Assembly: GCA_033030425.1 (NCBI GenBank)
Contig: JAUFSD010000001.1
Location: forward strand, 62,001-126,000
Length of the DNA stretch: 64,000 nt
Reading direction: 5' to 3'
Source of the DNA: Verpa conica
Taxonomy: Eukaryota > Ascomycota > Pezizomycetes > Pezizales > Morchellaceae
A program made the translations under genes and the position numbers. Numbering within the stretch: the first letter of the stretch is position 1; each line of letters opens with the position of its first letter. The notes under the pieces are model-generated. The model saw nothing but the letters and a program-made list of their open reading frames with translations, searched no databases and had not been told where the DNA came from. This document shows positions 1-11,752 of this stretch, piece after piece.

Positions 1-1156
1 ATTGGGGAATGCGAAGGAGTGGGCACTGGCAACTGCGAATGCAAGCGTGCGGCACGGAAGCCGACCAATCACCAGCACGGAAATGGAATATTCGACAGAA
101 TGAGCGGCGATCAACCACATAGCAACGACCAACTTCCGTGGAAAGCCAGGAATTCAGATCTTGATGGCGGTTGTGGAAACGGAAGTGTGGCACCCTTCCA
201 GCCTTGGTCGCTGACGTCTGTTTCGCAATTACTATTTCTGACATTACATGCTGTATCATACACGCATCATACAAAAAGTGGGTTATCGAAACACCGAGAT
301 CGGGGGGGCTATTTGTAGCAGCAGCAGCAGAGATAGAGAAACATTTCTCGGCACGGTTGTATTAGGATTTGCTCATAAACTTTCTACATGTCCACGGGCG
401 GGTGGGATTGAGTCCAATGGAGCCCCCCAGTAATGTTGGCTGAAGAGATTTCAATACATGTACTTCCTTTTTGCAACTTGTTCATAGAATGTAGTTCTTG
501 GCCTTGATCGTCTGTCGCAGCACCAGCAGTAGCACCGCAGCAGCACCAGCAGACGGACGAGATTCGTTGAGGTGATGGATAATACAGTGCACTTGCAAAG
601 ATAATTCTTGTTTCCACTTTAGAGAGTGCAGATTATGGGAACAGGTGGATATCACGGTCCTTCCAATCAAACACCCCTGACATATGCCGGGCCTGCTCGC
701 ATTCCGGCGGAGCCACAGACAGCCAGGCACCACCTCTCCCACCACGCTCTGTTCCTTGCCAACAAATCTAACTTTCGCGGCCAGACCACCTGCTATTTCC
801 GCCGCTATGTCCAATTCCAGCAAGCGTGCTGCGTGTCTTGTCGTTCGCAGTGGTTCTGCTTCCCGTGTGCTCCTTTTTCCCTCCCACGGTCCCCTTTCCC
901 TCCTTTAGTCCCCGTTTCCGCCACCCTTTTTCAGTCAACACACACGGCTGTCCACTAACGTCGTCGTCGTCTTCTTCTTCCCTTCCTGCCCCCCTCCTTC
1001 TTCCCTTCGTTCTTCACAACGCTTCTTCTTCTTTAACCAGTCTCTCGTTCAGCCTTTCAAGCTTCTACTTTTGTTGATCAGTAGAGTTTGCTTGCCTTTT
1101 GCATCCCGCCATTAAATCAACATCATCTCATCACATTACATCTTTAATAATACAAA
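1..1156. other. Intergenic, with CT-rich promoter of the ECM33-like gene
   Basis: I see no convincing coding region. The left part contains short CAG/GCA runs (around 320-332 and 520-560). From about 840 to 1090 the + strand is strongly pyrimidine-rich (long CTTCTTCTT and CCCTTTCCC runs), then becomes AT-richer to the start codon at 1157. This is the usual shape of a core promoter and 5' leader in filamentous ascomycetes, and it points at the ECM33-like gene. No clear TATA box was found. Confidence 0.5.
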
Positions 1157-2505
1157 ATGCTTTCCCTCAGATCACTCCTATTGTCTTCCTTTGCCGTTGC
1201 TGGCGTTCTCAGTGGTATGTGCTATCCCATCACTTTGTTTACATTCCAACACCTATTTGCTGCTGCTGCTGCATCTGCTGTGGGAGTGAGGGCATTCTCC
1301 ATCTGCTTATTACAATGGCTAACACATCTTTGCAGCCGATTGTGCCGGTGATATCTCCATTGAGAGTGATGGGGATGTCAGCAAGTTCGGTACCTGCTCC
1401 ACCTGGAAAGGAAATGTTGACGTTGGTACTGGTGTGACTTCATTGTCTATTCCCAGCCTCAAGAAGATCGATGGAGACTTCACCTTGAATGAAGTAACTG
1501 GGATTTCATCGATCTCTGCTCCTATGCTTGGTTCAATCACTGGAAAATGGACCATGCAGAGTTGTACCATTCTCTCAACTCTGAGCTGTCCTGCTCTCAC
1601 CTCAGTTGGGGAGATCAGCTGGACTACTCTTCCTGCTCTTAAATCGCTTGATTTTACATCACAAGTCACCCAATGCAACAGTGTGTTGATTACCGATACA
1701 ATTATGACAACCCTTCAGGGTATCAACTTGGTGACATGTACCGATTTCAATATCAACAACAACAAGTACTTGAAGGAGGTCAACGTTGCGCTTGGCAACG
1801 TTTCCAATGCTCTCAATGTTGAGTTCAACAGCAAGGGCGTCGAAGTTTCGTTCCCTGACCTTGTCTGGGCAAAGAATATTACCATTCGCGATGCTGGTTC
1901 TGTCAGCTTCCCCAAGCTCGAGACTGTCAATGGCACTATTGCTTTCATCAACAACACCTTTACCGATGCCATTTTCCCTGAATTGACTGAAGTTGGTGGA
2001 TTTGCGTTCAACAGCAACTCACAGCTCTCCAACTGCTCTGCTCCCGAACTCGAGACTGTTGGTGGTGTCTTCCAGTTGGCCAATAACACCAAGCTCACCA
2101 ACATTAACGGTTTCCCCGCCTTGGCCACCGTCGATGGATCTGTCGATTTCTCCGGAAGCTTCACCAAGTAAGTTTTTATAAGCAGCTGCTTTTTCTAATT
2201 AATGCTGACCCTAATCTTCTAGTGCTACCCTTCCCTCCCTCGATGATGTTCGTGGTGGATTGAACGTTCAGACAACCGAGGAGTTCGACTGCAGCGAGTT
2301 CCAGAGATACAAGGATGACGGTGTTATCAAGGGTAACGGATATACATGTGCTGGAAAGCTCTCTGAGGCCAAGTCTTCCAACGGTGGTGCTTCAACTTCT
2401 GGTTCCGGTAGCTCAGACGATGAAGCCGAAGGAAATTCCGCTGTACGCGCTGGTGTCAGCATTGTAGCTTTGTTCGCCGCATGTGCTGCCATGTTGGTTC
2501 TGTAA
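1157..2505 (+). CDS. ECM33: Ecm33/Sps2-family GPI-anchored cell-wall protein
   Basis: Three exons (1157-1214, 1336-2167, 2223-2505) give 390 residues; both introns (121 and 55 nt) have GTATGT/GTAAGT donors and CAG/TAG acceptors. Residues 1-19 are a signal peptide, followed by a mature start ADCAGDI. The middle is built of receptor L-domain-like repeats in which SLxxLxxL, LxxVxG and N-glycosylation sites (NVS, NIT, NGT, NNT) recur. The tail is a Ser/Gly-rich stretch (GGASTSGSGSSDDEAEG) and a hydrophobic end (VSIVALFAACAAMLVL), which is a GPI attachment signal. Ecm33 proteins (about 400-430 residues) sit at the plasma membrane and wall and support wall integrity and apical growth. Length and architecture fit well. 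The exact omega site is not certain, probably the Gly/Asn before NSAVRAG. It stands alone, with a CT-rich promoter upstream. Confidence 0.92.
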
Positions 2506-5500
2506 ATGTATAACTGGAATTTTGTCGTTGCGGTTTAGTGTCTTGTCAATTTACTATGCTTGTTTCCTGGACTCCAAGGATCTAAGGCTAATTTTACCCC
2601 CTGGTTCCTGGTTCCAAGAGATGGAGTGGAGGTTTTGAAAGATGATGAGGCAATGAGGTTGGGGTTTGTTAAAAGGGTTTCTTTTGCGTTCTGATTTATC
2701 GTTTTTTGCGTTTTCTTCCAGTACTCTAGGATGATGCTTGGAAGGTATATAGTGCGGTGGGAGGGAGGCACGTCGTTCTCTTAACAATACATGGTAATTG
2801 GGTCTCTTTCATGGTCGCTTCTCAATGTTTCTTTTTGTCACGCATAGCCTGCTTTCAATTGTTTCCAGACTTTTTCTTTTTCTATTATTTCTCTTAAATA
2901 CCTTGTAGTACAGTTTTCAAGATGCTTTTTGTCTCATGCATTTTTCTAAGATGCCTGTGACTGAATGTTGTGTAGCTCTGGTATAATTGAATCTGGCATC
3001 GTTTACAATATCATTCCCAATCTGTATAATAAAATCCCTTATCCTGTCAAGTACTTTTCCCTACCAATCGGCTGCGGAGGTTCATTCCTCACTAATTTCA
3101 GGTAAAAGCGACTCACGTACTAAGCATCACACCTATTATTGCTTATCAAAGATTTTATAATCGGATGGTGCCTAGGCCTACTCGATACAACGTAGTACTG
3201 TCACCACAACGCGCTCCAAGGCAGTTGATATTTAACGCAAGCATCATGGCGTGTGCGATAAATATCGGTACCTTATTTCACCGAGATAAACTCCGGGGGA
3301 ATGTAAGCTCGAATCTAACAACTGTTCGGAGATTTCTTTTCATTTGAGGTTCTGTTTGTAAGACTTATTTTGTTTAGGTCAGAATTAGCACCGAGGCAGA
3401 TGCAGTTGACCTTGGGATTCTCCATTCAGCATAATCGGTGCTGGCTGGATATTGATGCATGAAAGTGTAAGCAACAACCCATCTTGGCTCGCCAAATTAT
3501 TTCATGCAGGACATCGTGCATACGCACCGGTGATCGAAAAGTAGTCAGTCATAGGCCTGGGGAGTTCAAACCAGGTTACGCCCAAGGCATCTTGGTGAAA
3601 GCTGGTAGAGGTCCCCCACCCACCAACCCCTCTTACGGTCTGTGCACTAAGTTTCAACCTTCTTTAGAGTAACGCTGTCAAGAACAGATATGCAGCATCG
3701 CAGCGAGCGACGTCCGAACTGTTACGGCCTAGTACATACAGGAGTTCTAAGGGACGGAAGTGGGTTGTTTTCTTACTGCCTCCACATGCCCATACGGGGG
3801 GGGGGTACTCTTGCTGTGCTTCCCGTCTTGCAACCTGTATTATATCCATAAACGAGATCTCCGCTTTCCTCTTGAATCTCTGTCTCACGGCCGAAATTTA
3901 CATTGTTCACGGCGTCTTTTATTGCCGTCCTAGACTCATTGGCTTATCCTCAATCTTGGGGGGGTTCGTGGTAATCTGGAGGATGGATGACGGGCAGCGA
4001 CATATTCCTCGTTCTGTCATCAGTGGCGAAGGGGGGAGCATATCCCGTGGATGATGATGGCTGCTTGTGGTCTCCGGGGCCTTTGATTCGTTATGGTGTT
4101 AATTCTGAGTCGGTGTCTAGGTAGACTGGGTGTATAACGAGAATTACTACCCAATTTAGCTTACCAAGCCCAGAACTCTCGTTATACCCCCTCGCTGCCC
4201 TACAGTCATGGAGTGCCGGGTCCTGACCTATGTACCGGTGCCCAGTATAGCTTCTTTGAGCCACCAGCATCCATCCTAGGCCAAAGGAGCAAAAATTGTG
4301 TAGTGCGTCAATAGCCAGTATTGATTAAAGTATGATCTTCTCCAGTGTTCTTTTTGGACTCCTGGCTACTCGAGTGCATTTTGTCGTGGTTATGATCACT
4401 GGGGGAGGGAGGATTTACGCCTTCGATTTGCGTTACAAAAAAATCGGGAAGGTGATACTGAGCATTTTTTTGATCGGGACCGCCGTAGACATGTCTCAAT
4501 CTCCAGGAAAGAAGAAAAATCTCCGCAGTCCCTGCTACAGATCCATCAAGCGGACAGACCACATTTGGGGTGTCTAAAACATAAACGCACCACAAAGGAC
4601 TGGATGGATTTGTCACTTCTCCCCCCCTCCCCCCTTGCTGGATATCGTCGAAAAGGATAAAGAGCTGACAGCCATATTTGCCATCACAATCAGCTCGCCT
4701 AGGTTCAAGTTGAGACGAACGGCCGGGCCGAGTCGTACGCAGGGCTTTTACAGCCACGAGATTGGGCGTGTTGGTGCTGAGCTCGACCGCTCCAGGTAAG
4801 GGGGTCCGAAGTCCCTGATATTAGCCAAAGGCCTATGGGGGAGAAAAATCCTTCTGGTTTATAAGATCGTCGAGTCGGGACTGTATCCTCTTTGCGTGTT
4901 TCCGGAAAGCAGGAGAATATGAGGTTTCCTCGTGGTCCATCTGCTTTTCGCCCGACCCCCTGGAAGCTTATTCCTGCAGGCATACACACATTGTCCAACA
5001 TATATAGATTCAACTAAGATTATTAGACCGGAGTTTTTCTGTGGTGCAATGGGTATCAGTCAGAAATGTCTTTGATGTCTTCGGGCAAGTGAAGATTTAC
5101 TTTTTTCCCCCAATAGATACGTTTACTGTTGACGGACCTGGAAAAAAGAAGACATACCTAGCATAGTAGCCGTGAGACATTGTGAGCTCTTGCGGGTGTT
5201 GGTATCAAGGTGTGGGGCACGGTCAATTTCTCGTGTTTAACGGATGATCCTCCTTCGGCCCCGCTTTGCTAAGGATGAGAGGGGCTATGGTTCTTTTTTT
5301 TATTTTTATTTTTTTTGATCTTGGAAGGGGCTATGGACTCAGTTGATCATCTGCAGTCTCAGTAGGTATGTTATGCAGAGCTGTATATCAAGGGTGGCTT
5401 TCCCATATAATTCTTACTCTTCTTATCCATCCATTCTGAGTTTCAATTCCCCTTCACCCCCATCTACTTTGGTGAAATCCGTTCCTTAAGCTGTTCCTTT

Positions 5501-5635
5501 GCAACCTGTTACTGCTTTTCACTCTCAAATACAAATCGTGATTAAGTCTTGATATTTCTTGCGGCCTTCGTTATACTTTATCTGCTTGCTTCTTGTTTCT
5601 TCGTTTCTACAAAAATTACAATTATTTCATTTATC
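2506..5635. other. Intergenic between ECM33-like and bHLH genes
   Basis: About 3.1 kb with only short random frames. It holds the 3' flank of the ECM33-like gene, an inverted repeat at 4132-4187, many G and T homopolymers, and from about 5400 a CT/AT-rich leader for the bHLH gene. No RNA gene or transposon remnant was recognised. Confidence 0.5.
4132..4187. repeat. Inverted repeat (11-bp arms)
   Basis: GTATAACGAGA at 4132-4142 is exactly repeated in inverted orientation (TCTCGTTATAC) at 4177-4187 with a 34-nt spacer. It could form a hairpin in RNA or be the ends of a tiny non-autonomous element. No target duplication was seen. Confidence 0.6.
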
Positions 5636-6588
5636 ATGATGGCCTCCAAGCCCTCATCTAGCCAGGCTCTTCCGTATGCCAACCTTCAGTACTTCCTTTG
5701 AATATAAAAAGCTAACATACATGTAGACCACTAAGCTCACTTATGCGGGCTTGTGTTCACCCACGGACTGGAAGGATGGAAGGTGTTAGTGAAGCTGAGC
5801 ATGAATACCACGCATTCCGAGAAGGGGCCTCTACCATCGAGTCGTCCCGTATTGAGTCTTCCCAATCAGGATACCAGCATAGTCATTTAGTTATACCAAC
5901 TCACAACCCAATGACTTCGGGTCACCTCCCTCATGTAGAAGCCAACTATCACAATGTTCCTGAGATGGAAAGCCTCAGGTTCGCAATGATTAGCCCAATA
6001 TCTCCACGAACTCGTTGTCCTTCCTTGACAGGGTCAGTTCTATCTTCAGCCAGTTCAACAACAACACTAGTCTCAGAGCGAGGAGGTATCTCGGCTTACG
6101 GTGATGGAAGAGGCAGCTTCACCAGTCCGTCCTATCGAGATGTCCAGCGCAATAATCACCGCTACCAGCAGAACCATTACAACCAACACCGGGTTTCAAA
6201 GTCGTATCAACCCTCCGGCCGACCTCATGGAAGCGTTTCACCACCCACTCTACCCATGGCCAGAATAGCACTACCAGGAACCTCAGAGAGTACTAAAGAA
6301 AAGATAACCAAGCACGAGAAGCGACGCATCAACCATCTCAATTCTGAAAAGAAACGCCGAGAGAATATCAAAGATGGCATGAAAGCCCTATTTAAGCTGG
6401 TCCCCGAGTGCAGGGACAAAGGGATGTCAAAAGCGAATATCTTAAAGAAAACTAGAGAGTTCATCTTAGAGCTCCACGATGGCGCTAAAAACATACAGAT
6501 GGAGCTCAGGCGCGCGCGTCAAGAGAATGACGAACTACGTCGGTATATGGGTCAGCAGGAGCCTCGCAAATTCACCTGCCGTTTGTAG
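5636..6588 (+). CDS. bHLH transcription factor (class B, E-box type)
   Basis: Two exons (5636-5688, 5727-6588) give 304 residues. The 38-nt intron has a GTACTT donor, a GCTAAC branch and a TGTAG acceptor. Joining restores a frame that extends the long exon upstream of its first internal ATG at 5743. Residues 1-205 are Ser/Pro/His/Gln-rich and look disordered. A basic helix-loop-helix lies at about 213-268: the basic part HLNSEKKRRENI has the His5-Glu9-Arg13 pattern of class B proteins that bind CACGTG, then helix 1 (DGMKALFKLVPEC), a short loop and helix 2 (SKANILKKTREFILEL). A short heptad-like segment (MELRRARQENDELRRYM) follows and may act as a weak zipper. The target pathway cannot be told from sequence; fungal relatives include Ino4-, Cbf1- and Mlx-like factors. 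The protein ends soon after the helix, so DNA binding is C-terminal. Confidence 0.85.
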
Positions 6589-7960
6589 TCACTTCAATTT
6601 GTCCCCTTCTTTAATTTCATGTTCTTTACTCTTTGCTGCTTATGGTAGTCGATGTTATCTATGGGTTTTTGGTATCAACATTTCCGAGTTTTCCTTTTTT
6701 TTTTTTCGTTTTCTTTTTTCTTTCTTTGCGGAAAATCATAGTATAATTTTCTTTCTTTCTTTTTTCTTGTTGCAGTCTTTTATTCAATCTCATATGCAGG
6801 GTTCGTTCGTTTCGAGGGCAAGGTTAATCATTATTACTCCATTTTCGTCTACTTGTCAATCTTTTCTTTTCTTTTTTTGCGGGCGCATATCACACTCTTC
6901 CCCCCCCCATAGCGAGGACTCATAACCTGATATCGCTTGCCGACTGTAAGGGGGGAAAGCACATCTAGCCTTATTGATCAATTCTCATTCATTCATATTT
7001 TCTTTTGTCATAAGGGGTTTTTGGGTTTTTATTTTCTAGTACATCTATTCGATCTTTGACTCTTTTCCAAACAGTACCGATTTTTATTCTCCTTAGCTTT
7101 TATCTACTGCAGGCGGCAGATAATTGTAGTTTAGTACAAACGTTTTACCTGAACATCGCCTTTGCCATATTCCAAGTGACTCTGTGACTTTTTTCCTAAA
7201 GTTTAAGAACTCCTATGAAAGTGATATGGCAAAAACTCTAGATTTTTCCACAGCCAGAGAACATTATACGTGATTTTACAGTGTCGAGTGATTATCCATG
7301 ATTATGGTTGTACACTTAGTACCCGTTCCCCCCCCGCCAGTTGCCACTTTATTCCCCGAGATCGCACTACCTACGGCAAAAAGATGTGGCGGCTATGTGG
7401 TCTAGATCAATTTTGTCCCCCCCCTAAGGCTCAGCCCATAAAACCTGTTTGTGTAATCATTTCTTCAGCCCAAGGGCGCAAGAAAGCACGTTTCAAAAAA
7501 AAAAAAACGCACCACGCAAACAAGTATTCCTCCTGCTTTTGATAACACGTGGAAGTGGGGAGGAGCGGGGAGGGGGGGGGAGCATTACAGAAGGCTGGAA
7601 GCCACTCTCCTTCCCAAGTTTGTGGATGCATCCACTCGTTTAGACAAGATCTGCAAACTGAGTGGGGGGGGAGATATGTGGGATAACCCAAGACCCCGAA
7701 ATATATATAAAAAAAAAGTGGATTTGGAGCACGAGGAACTTAAGCAGTTGGGTGACCAATGTGCACGCGTTTTTTTTGTTTTTTTTTTGAGGGGGGTGGA
7801 GGGTGGAGTTCCGGTTACATCTCCCGTCTTTTTTTTTTTTCTTTTTCTTTTTCTTCTTCTCACTTCACTTTCTCCACTTGCGGTTCATCATTGGGGGGAG
7901 GGGGGGGGGTGTGGGCTCGTGATATAAGTAATGGGGTCGGCGACTTAAAGGTATAATTTT
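6589..7960. other. Low-complexity 3' flank, poly-T/poly-G rich
   Basis: No gene seen. The first 500 bases are T-rich with TTTTCTTTC runs, probably 3' UTR and terminator of the bHLH gene. From about 7330 to 7910 the sequence is a patchwork of G8-9, A10 and T10 homopolymers. The open frames here run through low-complexity DNA in several overlapping frames and have no protein-like composition. Confidence 0.5.
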
Positions 7961-8081
7961 AAACCTATGGATATAATCCGGTTGCATGTTACCCCCTTAA
8001 AAACTTGGCATTAAGCTTCCTGCATTCTGCGTAAGTAAATGTACTGTACGAGATCCGCTAGTCAGGTCAACGATAGCTTTT

Positions 8082-8110
8082 TATATATGTATATATATAT
8101 ATATATATAT
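8082..8110. repeat. (TA)n microsatellite
   Basis: Twenty-nine bases of nearly pure TA repeat with one interrupting TG, at the left edge of the AT-rich block. Confidence 0.9.
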
Positions 8111-9192
8111 TCTGCAGTGGATACCGTAATGTGATATACCTACTTGCCATAATCGAAACCCACAAGTACCGTTCTTCTAGTGGTAGTTAGTATATCAGAC
8201 TATCCCATAATCGATTGATGCTGTTACTGCAGTACCTCGATTTACGCGAATATGGAGCCAATGTGGGGCTTTATTTTTGTTGTTGTTGTGGATATGGATC
8301 AAGTAAACTGACGTTATGTCTCATTAGGCTAAGGGATATATAGTGGCCAAAGCGTTCTAAAGAGAGTTAAGTAGTTGAATAAGCAAAGAAATCAGGCATA
8401 AGCTCCAGGGTGTATGCGAGGTGAAATTATAAAATGGGTAAGTTTATAGGATTTTGCATCTAGGCGAGGTACAGTGCATAGAAGTTCAGCTTAAGTTCTT
8501 GATATTTAACTTGGGGCCAATGCTCGAAGTAAGGGGGGGGGGTGTGAAGGGTTCCTGGTTTTGTCCAGATTCCACATTCCAGATTCGGCTTGCCGCTCGC
8601 CTAGGGGATTTTCGATCTTACTTGCTAGTCAAATGTACTTGGTCAGTTTTGGATATCTGTACAACCTCAAATCACTGTAATCCATGAGGTGATTCGTAAG
8701 ATCTAAGTGTTTTTTTTTTAATGGCACTTATTGCCAAGGAAATTCACATAAACCAAAAATGCCCCGGTAGAAAAAATAAAACATAAAAGATAACATTTAG
8801 CATATTTAGTGACTATTAGCGGTAAGGTTATATACCTAGTTATGGTTATCGTATTGGGTTCACGTCGGATAATCACTAAATATCACTGGATATATCCCCC
8901 GGTACCCTGGACGGGCGGTAGAGTCAGGGCATGACACAGTGAATCCTGGGAATTATAAACATTTTATCATCTTCCCCCCGATCATTTGCATCCGGTAGAG
9001 CCTTTTACAAAAAAAGACCCCCCTGTTCAAGCTTACATTATCGGTCGATTTAGCTAGATTAGGTAGCCGGATATCAATCTAAAACATATTTCATATATAT
9101 CCACTCTCATGATCGAGAATCACACTATCCTCTTTTTTTTTTCTTTCTTCCAAAAGCAATCAACCAAACGAGGGATTCAGATCGTACCATCA

Positions 9193-9225
9193 TTTTTTTA
9201 TTTTTATTTTTATTTTTATTTTTTT
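9193..9225. repeat. (TTTTTA)n microsatellite
   Basis: Runs of five to seven T separated by single A, four A-separated units. Simple low-complexity expansion within the AT-rich block. Confidence 0.85.
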
Positions 9226-10633
9226 GCTTTAGGAAATAAACCACTAGATTCCGAAGTTGATCATGATTCAGATCGGTAGTTTATTATCGCGATTAATTAA
9301 ATCTTACTAAGGTTCTTTTTGTCGGATCGCCCGGAACTATGATTGGCACTAGTTAATCTAAACACGTTGAAGATCCGATGGTACTCACCTTCTGCCCATG
9401 CCCTTAGACGGTCATATGTGGATCATCACTTTCTATATGAAGCCTAGACATGGTACCCCGACGTACCTATATGATTTATAATAATTACCAAAATTCATAA
9501 TAGAGATCATTGTAGATTATAATTTAGTGGAGAACGAGAGCTTGCGGTTGAGCTACGCGGTAATATGACATTATGTGTATTTAAGGTACTAAACGCTTAT
9601 AGGGTCACACTAGCTACTACTAGTAGTAGGCAAAGTCTGTTCGATTTGGCACTAGGAAACGTGGTCTGACAAAGCTTAATAAGATTAAAGTGGGACTCCT
9701 CCATATGGATGAGATTAATAAAGATTTGTTATTGGTATCTTTCTTTAGGCGTGGGCTTCGTTTCTTTTACCCAACCGAATAGAGTTGGTTAATTTTCCCA
9801 CTAGTAGATATTGTCTACACTTATCCCATAGTGAGGATAATAGCATACTTTTTTAGTCAAATAAGGCATGTCCAGCTACCCACTCATCAATCTCTCACTC
9901 GAGTCAAATCTTTCAGGAGGTAACTCCCATACGAGGGCCCCGGAACATTAGAGGTCAGACCTATCTTTGCATGTTAATCCCTATGAAATGAATCACATTT
10001 TACTACCAAGTTACTCATACGAGGATACTGTATCCCATCTTCCTAAATCCTTTATGCACCATTGACCTGCGTTAGGTCCATTATTAGCCCCCAGCCCCAA
10101 TCGATAAACACAATTATGGAGAACAGTGGTACTTTTAGTGTATTATAGGTGAGCAAAACATCTACATATTCTCGCATAGCGTAGTGGAAGTCATCAAAAG
10201 TTAGTGAAATAAAGCCTTAAAAAACATTCATCTGCCTCCAATTTGTTTAATTGTAGTTTAGATGCTTTTACTACATCAAGGTCGCCCTATGATGATATAA
10301 AATTAGAGTAGTATTACATCCTTATAGGAGAGGCTCACCGCACGCAGAATAATCCCAATCTAGTTGGGAGTACGTACCATTACAAAGCGATTATTCTTAT
10401 AACACGATCCCTTGTAGGGCAATTGCACTGTATGTCACTACAATGTCGTCATGCAGACGTACAAGTATTTTTCTAACCTTTCTTGATGGCTCATTGCGAC
10501 CCCAGTACCCCGTTCCTACTATCAAAACCCAGTACTTGATGTGCGTATAATATGATTAGGGCTAGCTTTTATAATAGAAAGCAATCTTCCATCCTAGCCA
10601 CTTTCCTAACCTAAGAATAACTTACGGTTAAAT

Positions 10634-10701
10634 GAGGGCAATAGAGTTCTATACTTAGATTGTATTTATGATTAATTCATTCATTCATCCTATGGGTAAA
10701 T
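10634..10701 (+). mobile_element. Possible eroded member of the ATTC-tailed retro-insertion family
   Basis: The segment GTATTTATGATTAATTC followed by ATTCATTCAT (10662-10688) matches the shared 3' end of the better copies at 38.9, 49.0 and 57.5 kb. A flanking duplication is only approximate: 10621-10633 against 10689-10701 agree at 10 of 13 positions, two of the three differences being C/T. That fits later RIP-type decay but is not proof. Confidence 0.45.
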
Positions 10702-11418
10702 TTAACACTTGACTGATTAATCAGAACTTTTAAGCTATATCCACAAACACACAGGGAATCCACGGAGGTAGCCATACTCCTACCCTCCAAAATATTAACT
10801 CCACGCAACTCGTAGGTAGTACGCACTAGGCATCATAGTGACATTTTATGACTGACTAGGTCATACGCTTAAGGACTTCCGTAGCATCCTAGAATATAAC
10901 CTACCACTAAGTTCACTATACCTCCTAAAACATACGATAAGGGTTTCTCTAAATCATAGTAGATTTTCACCGTTATGAGCCCACAAAAGATAATACCAGC
11001 TACATTTCAGAGATCACCCATTACCCAGCTAACTACGCAACATAAGCTACCGATAATTAAATCTTAAACATAGCTCTAGGCTCTATATGAAACCAAAAAA
11101 TAAAGATAATAATACTTATACGTGTCTAACAGGATAATATAAGATATATAAAAAATACACCCTCTATTTTTTCCCCACAGCCGAGTGATAATCAATGATG
11201 CCAAGACCACCCAACTATAAGACCAATCTAAATACTACTAAGCTTTATTAAAGCTAGCGTACTAATGTCCGTTCTCAACAACCTCGGTACGGTATTAGCC
11301 AAATTCTAGTAAAATTTATTACAACGGGAAGGTCATATTAAGATTACGTCTCTAGAGTCTTATAACATCTAAACGAGTTTCAGGACTAGGGTTTTTTTGT
11401 TGTTGCTGTTGCTGTTGC

Positions 11419-11440
11419 TGTTATCCCTTATGGGATAACA
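11419..11440. repeat. Perfect inverted repeat after a GCTGTT tract
   Basis: TGTTATCCC (11419-11427) and GGGATAACA (11432-11440) are exact reverse complements around a 4-base TTAT loop, directly after a (TTG/CTG)n tract at about 11397-11420. It would form a compact hairpin. Function unknown. Confidence 0.7.
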
Positions 11441-11718
11441 ACTACAGGGCCTGCAGTTCATTAATTATATTATCTCTCCCCCCTCCCCCACGTCTGTGGG
11501 TTCTTAGATTGTAATTTACAACTTCTTTTTACCGCCTAGTCCCGATAATTACGCAATATTTTCCCAAGGTGCCAGGGGAGGGGGGGCCAAATATGCAAGT
11601 ACAAATATGATAAATAAATTTTTCCCGCGCGTGATACAATATTCTGCCAGCAGGAAAAAAAAACACCCCCCCCTAAGTGCTTAGGAAAGGAGTTGTTCCC
11701 TTACCCAGCTGAATGCTA

Positions 11719-11752
11719 GGGAGGGGTGGGTGGGGGGTATGTGTGGGAGGGG
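11719..11752 (+). other. Strong G-quadruplex motif
   Basis: At 11719-11737 four G-tracts of 3, 4, 3 and 6 are separated by single-base loops (A, T, T), the pattern giving the most stable parallel quadruplexes. Two further tracts follow at 11745-11752. It sits inside an otherwise AT-rich block. Confidence 0.75.

Noticed and set aside
6975..7000. CATTCATTCAT run resembling the ATTC tail family
   Set aside because: The preceding bases only loosely match the shared 3' end and no flanking direct repeat could be found.
9540..9566. Minus-strand TAGCTCAACCGC resembling a tRNA A box
   Set aside because: No B box or acceptor stem at the expected distance.
11416..11440. CTGTTATCCCT, shared with part of a homing-endonuclease site
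   Set aside because: Only 11 of 18 positions, explained by the local palindrome; no endonuclease gene near.
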